DNA of 7,820 nt from Bacteroidales bacterium (GCA_021106665.1 JAIOTR010000497.1:1-7820); one strand, 5' to 3'; numbered from the stretch's first letter, positions 1-5,662 are shown. The notes: generated by a model not told the origin, from the letters alone. Numbers and translations: made by a program.

Positions 1-896
1 CGCATTTCTGCAAATGTACCTTCATATGAATACATTCCTGGTTTCATATAATCATAATGTGCCATTGCACATAAAGTCTGAGAATGTATTTTTTCACCAT
101 TTTTTCTATCAAACCTTTTAGTAATAAAATGTGATCTTCCGCTTTCATGTAGTAAGTCACAAAACATCATATCAATACCACATTTTTTAGCCATGTGATG
201 ATAAACCATCTCAATTTTTCCATATCCGGCCGGGTCACTTAGTTTTCCTTTCTTTAAACCATCAAATTTTATAATGAAATGTTCGAATTCATTTGGGGTA
301 TCTACCTGACCTGATCTTATTTCACCTGTATTTCTATTATAAGCAATAATTGCTTTTGGTCTTTGACCACCAGCAGAAGTACCAACTGTAATTAACTCTG
401 CAAGAACTTGTTCTTCATTTTCTTCTAAATTAGCTGTGAAATTTCTTTTATCATCCAACACCTTTTCAACAAGATTAATCAAGTTTCCCAACTCTATATC
501 TTTTTTTATTGTGTTGGGTTTGTAGTTAGTTGGATAGTATTCCAGGGCACCCATCCCCCTTTCACTTATATAGCTGAGTTTTTCGACCGGCGAAAAAGAT
601 TTTGTATCCCTACCCTGTGATTCAAGCCATGCTTTTATCACCTGATTTCCGAATGCATCTGGCAACGAGTCTGACAACATACCAGGTAAGCCACTATATG
701 TTTCATTGTTTAACTGAGGGAACTCAATAATTCTTTGACCCATAATAATATCTTCCATTGGCATTTTTAATGGTGCTAAATCAAACCCATGCTTATGGAA
801 GTCAGGAAATAACTCAAAACTTGCATATCCTTTTTTAGGGTCCCATGAAACAACGCCCACCTTTATTCCCCAGATTTTTACATTTACTGTTACCAT
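1..896 (-). CDS. hipA: HipA-like serine/threonine kinase toxin (C-terminus beyond window)
   Basis: Toxin of a type II HipBA module. HipA kinases phosphorylate translation targets (glutamyl-tRNA synthetase for E. coli HipA) and cause growth arrest, and they are held inactive by HipB. The gene starts at ATG 896-894, and 298 residues are visible before the window edge. The first ~120 residues form the HipA N-terminal subdomain (PGMLSDSLPDAFGN at 71-84, ERGMGALEY at 112-120). The kinase glycine-rich loop follows as VGTSAGGQRPKA (171-182), then FIIKFDG (207-213) and the conserved FITKRFDR (257-264). E. coli HipA is 440 residues, so about a third, including the catalytic Asp and metal-binding residues, lies outside the window and activity cannot be judged. 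The start lies two bases after the hipB stop, so the pair is probably translationally coupled and sequential. Family assignment is firm; the target is unknown. Confidence 0.93.
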   Translation of the reverse strand, partial: MVTVNVKIWGIKVGVVSWDPKKGYASFELFPDFHKHGFDLAPLKMPMEDIIMGQRIIEFPQLNNETYSGLPGMLSDSLPDAFGNQVIKAWLESQGRDTKSFSPVEKLSYISERGMGALEYYPTNYKPNTIKKDIELGNLINLVEKVLDDKRNFTANLEENEEQVLAELITVGTSAGGQRPKAIIAYNRNTGEIRSGQVDTPNEFEHFIIKFDGLKKGKLSDPAGYGKIEMVYHHMAKKCGIDMMFCDLLHESGRSHFITKRFDRKNGEKIHSQTLCAMAHYDYMKPGMYSYEGTFAEM

Positions 897-898
897 GG

Positions 899-1204
899 CT
901 ATTTATTTTTTCTTGATGCTCTTAATCTCTTTTTCCCTTCAAGTTTTTGAAGTTCAATCGGTCTAATACCAGGTTCCGGTATAAAATTATCCAATGCATC
1001 TAATTGTTTTAATGCCCTTAGTACTTGAATAAATGTTTTTATTGTTACAGATGAACCGTACTCTAACTTTTGCAATGTACTTTTACTCACTCCTGCCCTA
1101 TCTGCTAATTCTTGCTGTGAATAATTTTTTAACAATCGATTTCTCTTTATTCTATTACCAAGTTCATTTACAATTGCTTTATCTGACATCCTTTTCCAAT
1201 TCAT
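899..1204 (-). CDS. hipB: HipB-like XRE-family antitoxin and autorepressor
   Basis: Antitoxin of the HipBA pair and probable DNA-binding repressor of its own operon. The 101 residues contain one XRE/Cro-type helix-turn-helix at about 16-67; SQQELADRAGVS (29-40) is helix 2 plus turn and KSTLQKLEYG (41-50) the recognition helix. The tail from ~78 (PGIRPIELQKLEG then basic KKRLRASRKNK) is proline and lysine/arginine rich, a tail often seen in Bacteroidota HipB proteins. The ATG at 1204-1202 is chosen because AAGGAGG lies four bases upstream; an internal ATG at residue 6 is a less likely alternative. The stop codon is two bases before hipA. Upstream DNA holds a -7 promoter box and three operator-like repeats, fitting autoregulation (inferred). 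Confidence 0.93.
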   Translation of the reverse strand: MNWKRMSDKAIVNELGNRIKRNRLLKNYSQQELADRAGVSKSTLQKLEYGSSVTIKTFIQVLRALKQLDALDNFIPEPGIRPIELQKLEGKKRLRASRKNK

Positions 1205-1208
1205 AATA

Positions 1209-1215
1209 CCTCCTT
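1209..1215 (-). promoter_or_regulatory. Shine-Dalgarno sequence of hipB
   Basis: The minus strand reads AAGGAGG, then TATT, then the hipB ATG. A full-consensus Shine-Dalgarno is notable because Bacteroidota genes usually lack one, as most others in this window do. The four-base spacing is short. It supports the chosen hipB start and suggests strong antitoxin translation relative to hipA, which has no comparable site. Confidence 0.7.
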
Positions 1216-1243
1216 TTATATGTTTTAAAGTTTAATTATGTCC

Positions 1244-1380
1244 TTTATGCATATAATTAAATGCATTGGCAAATATAGTAAAACTATTTCTAAAATAATT
1301 ATTTTTATACAACATAAGACTTATTATTATACGCGTTAAAGCATTTTTTAGTTCATATAACGTATTATTATATGCATTAA
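1244..1380. repeat. Three operator-like repeats upstream of hipB
   Basis: Consensus TTWAYGCRTATAAT occurs at 1245-1258 on the plus strand (TTATGCATATAAT region), and inverted at about 1325-1338 (TTAACGCGTATAAT on minus) and 1367-1380 (TTAATGCATATAAT on minus). The YGCR core is self-complementary (ATGCAT or ACGCGT), and each site approximates an inverted repeat. The two minus-oriented sites also share the flanking bases ATTATTATA (17-base match with two differences). Multiple spaced palindromic sites upstream of a HipB gene are the expected layout for cooperative autorepression. Binding is inferred. No similar element was noticed elsewhere in the window. Confidence 0.5.
1270..1277 (-). promoter_or_regulatory. 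Candidate -7 promoter box of hipBA
   Basis: The minus strand reads TATATTTG, an exact match to the Bacteroidota -7 consensus TAnnTTTG. Transcription would start near 1264, giving a leader of about 60 nt before hipB. No convincing -33 TTTG was found at the usual spacing, so this rests on one box. One operator-like repeat (1244-1259) would lie just downstream of the start point and two others upstream. Confidence 0.45.
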
Positions 1381-1510
1381 TTGCAATAACTTTAGGATTG
1401 TCTCTATTTTTGTGCTAGGCAGGACAATGCATCATACAACACTTTAACTCAAATAGGATATTAAACGGCTGTAAATTGCCAGAAAATATTCATAATGAAA
1501 AAATGATTAT

Positions 1511-1518
1511 TATATTTG
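1511..1518 (+). promoter_or_regulatory. Candidate -7 box for the lipoprotein pseudogene
   Basis: The plus strand reads TATATTTG, an exact TAnnTTTG match, 19 bases before the ATG of the decayed lipoprotein gene. No -33 element at normal spacing was found. With the start this close the leader would be very short, so support is moderate at best. The rest of 1381-1537 holds one copy of the short intergenic motif (1425-1445) and nothing else recognised. Confidence 0.3.
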
Positions 1519-1537
1519 CTATTAGAAAATGTAAAAT

Positions 1538-2489
1538 ATGATTTTTTTAAGATTTCAAATTATAATTATTCTTGTAATTATCTTATGGATAGCACTTGCC
1601 TGCCAAAAAGAAAACAATACAAATGAAATACCCCCTACTACGACGGAGCAACGAATAAAAACCGAATCAATTTACAGAAATGACACCTTGTTAAGAATAA
1701 ATTAATTCAATTATGAAAATGATAAACTTGTTGGAATCATTAGCAATTTAGTGGATATAAAGAAGAGTTATACTCCAGCTTATAAATATGAGTTCGAGTA
1801 TGAATCTCAGAACTTAGTTACTGGAAAATATTTATGGAAATTATATGATGAATGGATAATTGCATCTTCCAGTGAACGTAAATTTAGTGAAGAGAAAATG
1901 ATTGAATATACTGAATACAATGAAATCACCGGAGGTCAATTTTATCGCAAATTCTTATTGGAATATGAAAATGACAATTTATCTTATCTGGAAACTTTTG
2001 ATCATAATCAGGATGAAAACGATGCAATAGAGTTATGCATTTATGAGGAAAGTAAGCTTGTGTATACACATTGTTCATATGCGTAATTATGGGATTGATA
2101 GTGTTAGCATTATCAATGAGTTTATCAAGGATGGAAATGGTAATTTGATTGAATTGTTGCAACATGACAGGTATTACCTGGGCTATTGGGAAGCCAATAA
2201 TAAAATAACATTTGAATATGATGAAAATAAGCTAACTAAAGTTACAAGTTATAAAAACCATGAGACTGGTTTTATACCTATCTCGATCTATAATTTTTCA
2301 TACAACTCTTCTGGAGAGGTTGCTGAAATGACCCTTATTGATTTGCACACTGACATAACATATAGATATGAATATAGTTATGAAGATGCTAAGGGTAATT
2401 TAGGCGATCTTGTTGTAAAGCACCCCTATGCCCGTTGGGGATATTGGTATCCTGAGATCAATTTATGGTATGAGTATCCTCCTTTATAA
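1538..2489 (+). pseudogene. Decayed lipoprotein gene, YD-repeat-like beta-strand protein
   Basis: Reading from ATG 1538 gives a lipoprotein signal peptide: a hydrophobic segment at residues ~8-21 ending IALAC, with Cys22 as the presumed lipidated residue. Residue 55 is followed by a TAA at 1703-1705, yet the same frame then stays open for 126 codons to a TAA at 2084-2086. Similar protein continues one frame over to a TAA at 2487-2489, so one extra base near 2084 (or an equivalent change close by) broke the gene. The repaired protein would be about 315 residues and rich in Tyr, Asn and acidic residues. Short strands such as YEFEYESQNL, FEYDENKLTKV and FSYNSSGEVAEM resemble YD/RHS-like repeats of secreted Bacteroidota lipoproteins. 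Neither the GTG at 1751 nor the ATG at 2043 looks like a genuine start. It is the only plus-strand gene here, divergent from hipBA. Function is not recognised; sequencing error is the alternative explanation. Confidence 0.7.
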
Positions 2490-2505
2490 ATTTGATTACC
2501 AGGGT

Positions 2506-2645
2506 GTTTAAGCTATAGGTGAAAGTACTCGTGAATTTCATTTCTGCATTACCCCTCCCCTTTCAAGGTGCCTATGATACGAGGGGAACGCAGAATTTAT
2601 AGCAAAGCTATATTAACATAATGCAATCCATTATACGACATATTT
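2506..2645 (-). repeat. Downstream repeat, copy 1 (after the rhuM-like gene)
   Basis: Noncoding stretch after the RhuM/Fic stop, related to 3672-3853. Shared landmarks on the minus strand, in order, are YATRATGNAKTGCAT, TTAATATAGC, a hairpin, AAATTCTG, a G-rich block (GGAGGGGT), TGCA and AGCTTA. This copy has a 6-bp hairpin with a 3-base loop (TATAGC 2598-2603 with GCTATA 2607-2612). It also has a larger imperfect stem-loop: TTCTGC 2542-2547 with GCAGAA 2590-2595 enclosing TCCCCT 2556-2561 with AGGGGA 2582-2587. Either could act as a 3'-end structure for the RhuM/Fic transcript, but no T tract follows, so it is not called a terminator. Confidence 0.5.
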
Positions 2646-3393
2646 ATTGGACAGGAAATAATTTTACAATTACCCTTATTAATGTTTCTTTGTCTTCAGG
2701 ATTACTTTCTGCCAACATGAGAGTTATCGCAACCAAAGCATCATCCGATAGGATTTTTTGCCCTGTTTTATCATAAAGAAAATTGTTCTTTTCAAGAAAC
2801 CAAATAAACAGAAATGCCGCTATTCGTTTGTTCCCATCAACAAATGAATGATTCTTTACGACAAAATAGAGCAAATGTGTGGCTTTTAATTCAAGTGAAG
2901 GATATAAATCCTTTCCTTCAAATGTTTGATAGATATTTTCTAAAGAACCTTTGAATGAATCATCTTTTTCTGCTCCAAACAATTCAGTCGCTCCTGCTTT
3001 TTGTGTAAGTTGTTTTTCATTTATAACAAACCCTTGTACAAGGTATTCCCTGAGTACTTTGTTTGCCCAAATTCTAAATTGAGTACCACGTTTAGAGTTT
3101 ACCCGATACCCAACTGAAATAGTTGCATCAAGATTATAGAACTTGATTTTTCTTTTAACTCTTCTTTTACCTTCTTTTTGAACTACCGAGTATTTTTCGG
3201 TAGTTGATTTTTCTTCTAATTCACCAGTACTATATATATTCTTCAGATGTAAACCAATCGTATCAGAATCTTTCTCAAAAAGTTCTCCCATTTGTTTTTG
3301 TGAAAGCCAAATTGTTTCAGTATCAAAACGTACGTCAATTTGAGTTTGTCCATCATCTGTCTGATAGATAACTATTTTGTTTTTATCATTCAT
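2644..3393 (-). CDS. RhuM-family protein with C-terminal Fic/Doc domain, shortened
   Basis: The N-terminal half (~1-125) is a RhuM-family domain: DVRFDTETIWLSQKQMGELF near 20-39, then KFYNLDATISVGYRVNSKRG and TQFRIWANKVLREYLVQGF. The C-terminal ~110 residues are a Fic/Doc-like domain with HSFVDGNKR, matching the Fic/Doc motif HxFx(D/A/G)xN(K/G)R. Fic-fold enzymes transfer AMP, other nucleotides or phosphate to protein hydroxyls; the substrate here is unknown. RhuM was named from a Salmonella pathogenicity island, but related proteins are common in Bacteroidota accessory DNA and resemble toxin modules. From memory, full-length relatives have about 330 residues, with an ~80-90-residue helical linker after YLVxGxxINEK. 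Here INEK runs almost directly into TELFGAEKDDSF, so the linker appears to be deleted in frame. The start is ATG 3393, and no antitoxin gene adjoins. Domain call is strong; activity is uncertain. Confidence 0.88.
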   Translation of the reverse strand: MNDKNKIVIYQTDDGQTQIDVRFDTETIWLSQKQMGELFEKDSDTIGLHLKNIYSTGELEEKSTTEKYSVVQKEGKRRVKRKIKFYNLDATISVGYRVNSKRGTQFRIWANKVLREYLVQGFVINEKQLTQKAGATELFGAEKDDSFKGSLENIYQTFEGKDLYPSLELKATHLLYFVVKNHSFVDGNKRIAAFLFIWFLEKNNFLYDKTGQKILSDDALVAITLMLAESNPEDKETLIRVIVKLFPVQ

Positions 3394-3412
3394 AGTATTT
3401 CAGTTTAAACTA

Positions 3413-3427
3413 TTCGGAATATCCGAA
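3413..3427. promoter_or_regulatory. Perfect palindrome upstream of the RhuM/Fic gene
   Basis: TTCGGA (3413-3418), ATA, TCCGAA (3422-3427) is a perfect 6-bp inverted repeat centred about 27 bases before the RhuM/Fic start. A second palindrome, GTTTAAAC (3403-3410), is adjacent. The position fits an operator or an mRNA leader hairpin that limits translation. A near match to the -7 box (TAATTTTT on minus, ~3428-3435) abuts it. The role is inferred from position only. Confidence 0.35.
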
Positions 3428-3430
3428 AAA

Positions 3431-3496
3431 TTAAACGATCTCTTTTTTTGCGACGGTTGAATTCTTATCAAGTTCACCAGCAGTAAAGGTAATCAA
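3431..3496 (-). pseudogene. Fragment of the N-terminal part of a second rhuM-like gene
   Basis: The minus strand from 3490 encodes TFTAGELDKNSTVAKKEIV before a TAA at 3431-3433. This matches the RhuM-family segment that reads NIYSTGELEEKSTTEKYSVV in the intact neighbour, and resembles the common family wording of GELDKxSTV. No start codon with upstream RhuM sequence is seen, and the family sequence stops after KKEIV. It is therefore a short internal remnant lying 40-100 bases upstream of the intact gene on the same strand. The match is short, so chance cannot be fully excluded, but its position beside a real RhuM gene makes a remnant the better reading. Confidence 0.55.
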
Positions 3497-3545
3497 AGTG
3501 AGAATAATCCTATATACAATGCAAAAAAATATCTAAATTCAAAAA

Positions 3546-3589
3546 CTCAACACACATTATGCAACACTTTGTTTCACATAATAAGTGTT
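3546..3589. repeat. Intergenic motif copy with 7-bp inverted repeat
   Basis: The minus strand 3570-3556 reads AAAGTGTTGCATAATG, nearly the same as AAAGTGTTGTATGATG at 1445-1430. Related forms occur at 2645-2620 and 3852-3829. The bases AACACTT (3563-3569) also pair perfectly with AAGTGTT (3583-3589) across a 13-base loop. All four motif copies point the same way and lie between genes. The role is unknown. Confidence 0.4.
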
Positions 3590-3639
3590 CCGTTTAGGTA
3601 GTTAGAAAGAAAAAATAAAACTTTTATTGGCCAACGTGC

Positions 3640-3669
3640 CCTGCCTGCACTGAAGTTCCGGCAGACAGG
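3640..3669. repeat. REP-like palindromic element
   Basis: CCTGCCTGC (3640-3648) pairs with GCAGACAGG (3661-3669) with one mismatch, and the 12-base centre contains the small palindrome GAAGTTC. It is much more GC-rich than its surroundings. Short GC-rich hairpins of this CCTGCCTGC type are, from memory, dispersed repeats in Bacteroidota genomes. A weak half-match (GTCCTGCCT on minus, ~1418-1426) lies beside the hipBA promoter region. Confidence 0.45.
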
Positions 3670-3671
3670 TA

Positions 3672-3853
3672 ATATAAGCTGGTTAAATTCCTTTTTGCAC
3701 CCCTCCTATCCTACCCTGTAACTGCCGAAAGGTCGAGGCACAAACAGAATTTAAAACCAAATCAGACTTCGCAAATGCTTCGTCTGACAAGGCTATATTA
3801 ATCCCGGATCAAATTCGGTACAAGCGCCATGCACTACATCATGAGACATTTTA
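3672..3853 (-). repeat. Downstream repeat, copy 2 (after the rhuM tail fragment)
   Basis: Related to 2506-2645, in the same order relative to a rhuM-type C-terminus: YATRATGNAKTGCAT, TTAATATAGC, a hairpin, AAATTCTG, a G-rich block, TGCA, AGCTTATA. This copy is longer because it carries a different hairpin (TCAGAC 3762-3767 with GTCTGA 3782-3787, inner GCA/TGC pairing) and extra bases after the TGCAT landmark. Conserved blocks with variable hairpins suggest descent from one duplicated unit followed by divergence. The 3430-3853 gap between genes is otherwise filled only by the rhuM fragment, the short motif and the REP-like hairpin. Confidence 0.5.
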
Positions 3854-3898
3854 TTACTCAGGTAAAAATTTAACAATTAAATTGATTAATGTGAAGTC
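3854..3898 (-). pseudogene. C-terminal tail fragment of another rhuM-like gene
   Basis: The minus strand encodes DFTLINLIVKFLPE and then two stop codons (3856-3851). The end of the intact RhuM/Fic protein reads DKETLIRVIVKLFPVQ, so both the residues and the distance to the stop agree. The DNA also aligns over about 45 bases (for example ACATTAAT, TAATTGT and CCTG in register), and the similarity continues past the stop into the downstream repeat. Only the last ~14 codons remain. It overlaps, in another frame, the last codons of the Kazal-domain gene, which appears to have replaced the rest of the rhuM-like gene. Confidence 0.6.
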
Positions 3899-4212
3899 TG
3901 ATATGGATGATACTTCGGCCAATGGCAATCTCCCCAGGTATATTGCCTTATACCTGCTCTATACGCATAACATGAATTTCTATATGTTCTGCCATCGCAA
4001 CCGCAAACCGGAGCATTAATATTTGTGCATGGTACAGTTGAAGTAGAACCATAACATTCACAGTCTTCTGTTGATACACCCTGGAAGTTTGAACCCGAAA
4101 AATTCGTTAACTGTTCTTTCATAACTGATGTATCAATTCGAATTATTCCACAGGAAGAAAACAATCCCAGTAAAAAAATTGATAAAATGAAAATTGAGTA
4201 TTTTTTGAACAT
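3886..4212 (-). CDS. Kazal-type domain lipoprotein
   Basis: A 108-residue protein with a lipoprotein signal peptide: Lys3-Lys4, a hydrophobic core at 6-18 and the lipobox FSSC with Cys21 as lipid site, so it is probably anchored in the outer or inner membrane. A Kazal-like domain spans ~51-96: cysteines at 51, 53, 62, 70, 72, 81 and 96 with the signature PVCGCDGRTYRNSC (68-81), then YRAGI and WGDC. Kazal domains often inhibit serine proteases, but single-domain bacterial versions are mostly untested, so inhibition is inference. Start ATG 4212 gives the best signal peptide. The helicase gene ends 76 bases upstream on the same strand, with an inverted repeat between. The last ~12 residues (HWPKYHPYQTSH) follow the domain and run into the rhuM tail fragment in another frame, so the native C-terminus may have been altered by a rearrangement. 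Confidence 0.85.
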   Translation of the reverse strand: MFKKYSIFILSIFLLGLFSSCGIIRIDTSVMKEQLTNFSGSNFQGVSTEDCECYGSTSTVPCTNINAPVCGCDGRTYRNSCYAYRAGIRQYTWGDCHWPKYHPYQTSH

Positions 4213-4221
4213 AGTTTCTTG

Positions 4222-4249
4222 TCTTTGAATATTGTAAATGATTCAAAGA
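4222..4249. repeat. 9-bp perfect inverted repeat before the Kazal gene
   Basis: TCTTTGAAT (4222-4230) pairs exactly with ATTCAAAGA (4241-4249) around a 10-base loop. It lies between the helicase stop and the Kazal ATG. No T tract follows on either strand, so it is not a standard intrinsic terminator; an operator or a leader hairpin is possible. TATTCTTTG on the minus strand within it is one base off the -7 promoter consensus. Confidence 0.4.
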
Positions 4250-4288
4250 ATATGCCAAAAAACTGGACTATTGTTCTCCGTTTTGTAA

Positions 4289-5563
4289 TTACTTTTTAAA
4301 CTTTTTCTTTTTGTAATTCGTTTTTTGTTTTGCAGTATTTTGACGACGACGATTCTCATTTTCTTCATTTTCCTTCATCAAAGATTTCCAATCGTGTGAT
4401 CTATCATCAGAAAAGTTTAAAGTGTTTTGATACTCGTTTTTCGAGATCTCTATTCTTCGAATGTTTTTTCCAAGGTTCTTTTCAATTTCGATTAATAGTT
4501 CTTTTTCTTCAGTGCTGCAAAACGAAACGGCTTGCCCTTTCTGGGTTCCACGACCTGTTCTTCCTACCCGGTGAACATAATTTTCTGATGTTTCTGGCAA
4601 GTCATAATTTAAAACAAAATCTACATCCGGAATATCAATTCCCCGGGCGCTCACGTCGGTGGCTATCAATATCTTTAAATCTCCATGCCTAAAACTTAAC
4701 ATGGTACGTTCGCGCTCTTCCTGTATAATATCACTGTGAATAGTATCGGTTTTAATATCTACCCTTTTCATTGCCTTTTTAACCCGCTCTGCCCTTACCC
4801 TTGTTCTGACAAATACCAGTATTTTACTTTCAGGATTGTTCTTGATCATCTCTTCTAAAAAGAAACGTTTGTCGTCCATTTCAACAAAGGCAACAGCATG
4901 CTCAATATTTTTAGCTACAGGATCTTTTGGTGAGATTTGAATACGGATAGCTTTATCTCTAACTAAGGAATATGCAATTTTTTTGATCTTGTCGTTGATG
5001 GTAGCAGAGAAAAAAAGTGTTTGACGTTTTTTTGGCAAGTGACGCATTAAATCGCGGATATCTTTAATAAACCCTAAGTCGAGCATGTGGTCGGCCTCGT
5101 CTAATACTAAAATTTCAACCCGTTTTAAATTAAGTGCGCCCTGGCTTACGAGATCAAACATACGGCCGGGAGTAGCAACTAAAACATCCACTCCTTTATT
5201 TAACTGTTTAATTTGCGGTTCCTGATCTACCCCTCCATGAATACAAAAAGAAGTAACCCTTGTATGTTTGCCCAATGTATTAAAAACATTTTCTATTTGC
5301 AAAGCCAACTCATGCGTTGGCGCCATCACAAGGCACTTTATCCCATCCGGGCGACCGCTGATTTTGCGTTCTTGCAAAATGTGCAAAATAGGAATGGCAA
5401 ATGCAGCCGTTTTACCTGTACCTGTCTGGGCAATGGCGAGAACGTCCTCGCCTCTTAAGATGGGAGGAATAGATTTATATTGTATATCGGTAGGTTTTTT
5501 AAACCCTAGTTTGGAAATACTGGTTTTTATTCCGTCGGCAATGCGATATTCATCAAATTTCAT
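4289..5563 (-). CDS. DEAD-box ATP-dependent RNA helicase (RhlE/CsdA-like)
   Basis: A 424-residue DEAD-box helicase, expected to unwind RNA duplexes in the cytoplasm during ribosome assembly or cold adaptation. All core motifs are visible: Q motif with Gln28, motif I AQTGTGKT (45-52), Ia APTHELA (81-87), Ib TPGR (131-134), II DEAD (155-158), III SAT (186-188), IV ILVFVRT (248-254), V ATDVSARGID (301-310) and VI HRVGRTGR (331-338). PTHELA in place of the usual PTRELA is the one small deviation. The basic, Asn/Lys-rich tail (~395-424) probably binds RNA. The start is ATG 5563 (MKFDEYRI): the frame stays open 38 codons further, but that stretch would translate through a terminator hairpin and has no helicase similarity. 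The cold-shock gene lies upstream on the same strand, and a structured leader precedes this gene. Confidence 0.95.
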   Translation of the reverse strand: MKFDEYRIADGIKTSISKLGFKKPTDIQYKSIPPILRGEDVLAIAQTGTGKTAAFAIPILHILQERKISGRPDGIKCLVMAPTHELALQIENVFNTLGKHTRVTSFCIHGGVDQEPQIKQLNKGVDVLVATPGRMFDLVSQGALNLKRVEILVLDEADHMLDLGFIKDIRDLMRHLPKKRQTLFFSATINDKIKKIAYSLVRDKAIRIQISPKDPVAKNIEHAVAFVEMDDKRFFLEEMIKNNPESKILVFVRTRVRAERVKKAMKRVDIKTDTIHSDIIQEERERTMLSFRHGDLKILIATDVSARGIDIPDVDFVLNYDLPETSENYVHRVGRTGRGTQKGQAVSFCSTEEKELLIEIEKNLGKNIRRIEISKNEYQNTLNFSDDRSHDWKSLMKENEENENRRRQNTAKQKTNYKKKKFKK

Positions 5564-5662
5564 ACAAACAAAATATGGCGTAAAGGTAGGAAATAGAGGT
5601 GAACTACCCGTCAGGAAACATCCTATGGGTTCTAGCCGCCTAGAAGTTGATATGGGCAAATC
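5564..5662 (-). ncRNA. Candidate structured leader RNA of the helicase gene
   Basis: The 99 bases between the terminator and the helicase start can fold into three hairpins (plus-strand coordinates). H1 is TTCTAG 5630-5635 with CTAGAA 5640-5645, loop of four. H2 is ACCC 5606-5609 with GGGT 5627-5630, enclosing AGGA 5613-5616 with TCCT 5621-5624, loop of four, and can extend through GAA 5601-5603 with TTC 5630-5632. H3 is GGTAG 5585-5589 with CTACC 5604-5608. H2 and H3 compete for 5606-5608, so only one can form at a time. Such a layout suits a regulatory leader. No Rfam family is recognised and no ligand is implied. Confidence 0.45.

Noticed and set aside
2043..2489. Separate 148-residue plus-strand gene starting at ATG 2043
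   Set aside because: Its first residues are an out-of-frame reading of the preceding lipoprotein gene; the real protein signal begins near 2085 and continues the upstream frame after a one-base shift.
2556..2612. Intrinsic terminator after the RhuM/Fic gene
   Set aside because: Stem-loops exist, but neither is followed by a T tract on the minus strand, and the same region is better explained as one copy of a two-copy repeat.
3546..3853. Integron gene-cassette array with attC sites
   Set aside because: The recurring motifs are in one orientation between genes, but no paired GTTRRRY/RYYYAAC core sites were found bracketing a single palindrome, no integrase is present, and similarity extends into coding sequence.
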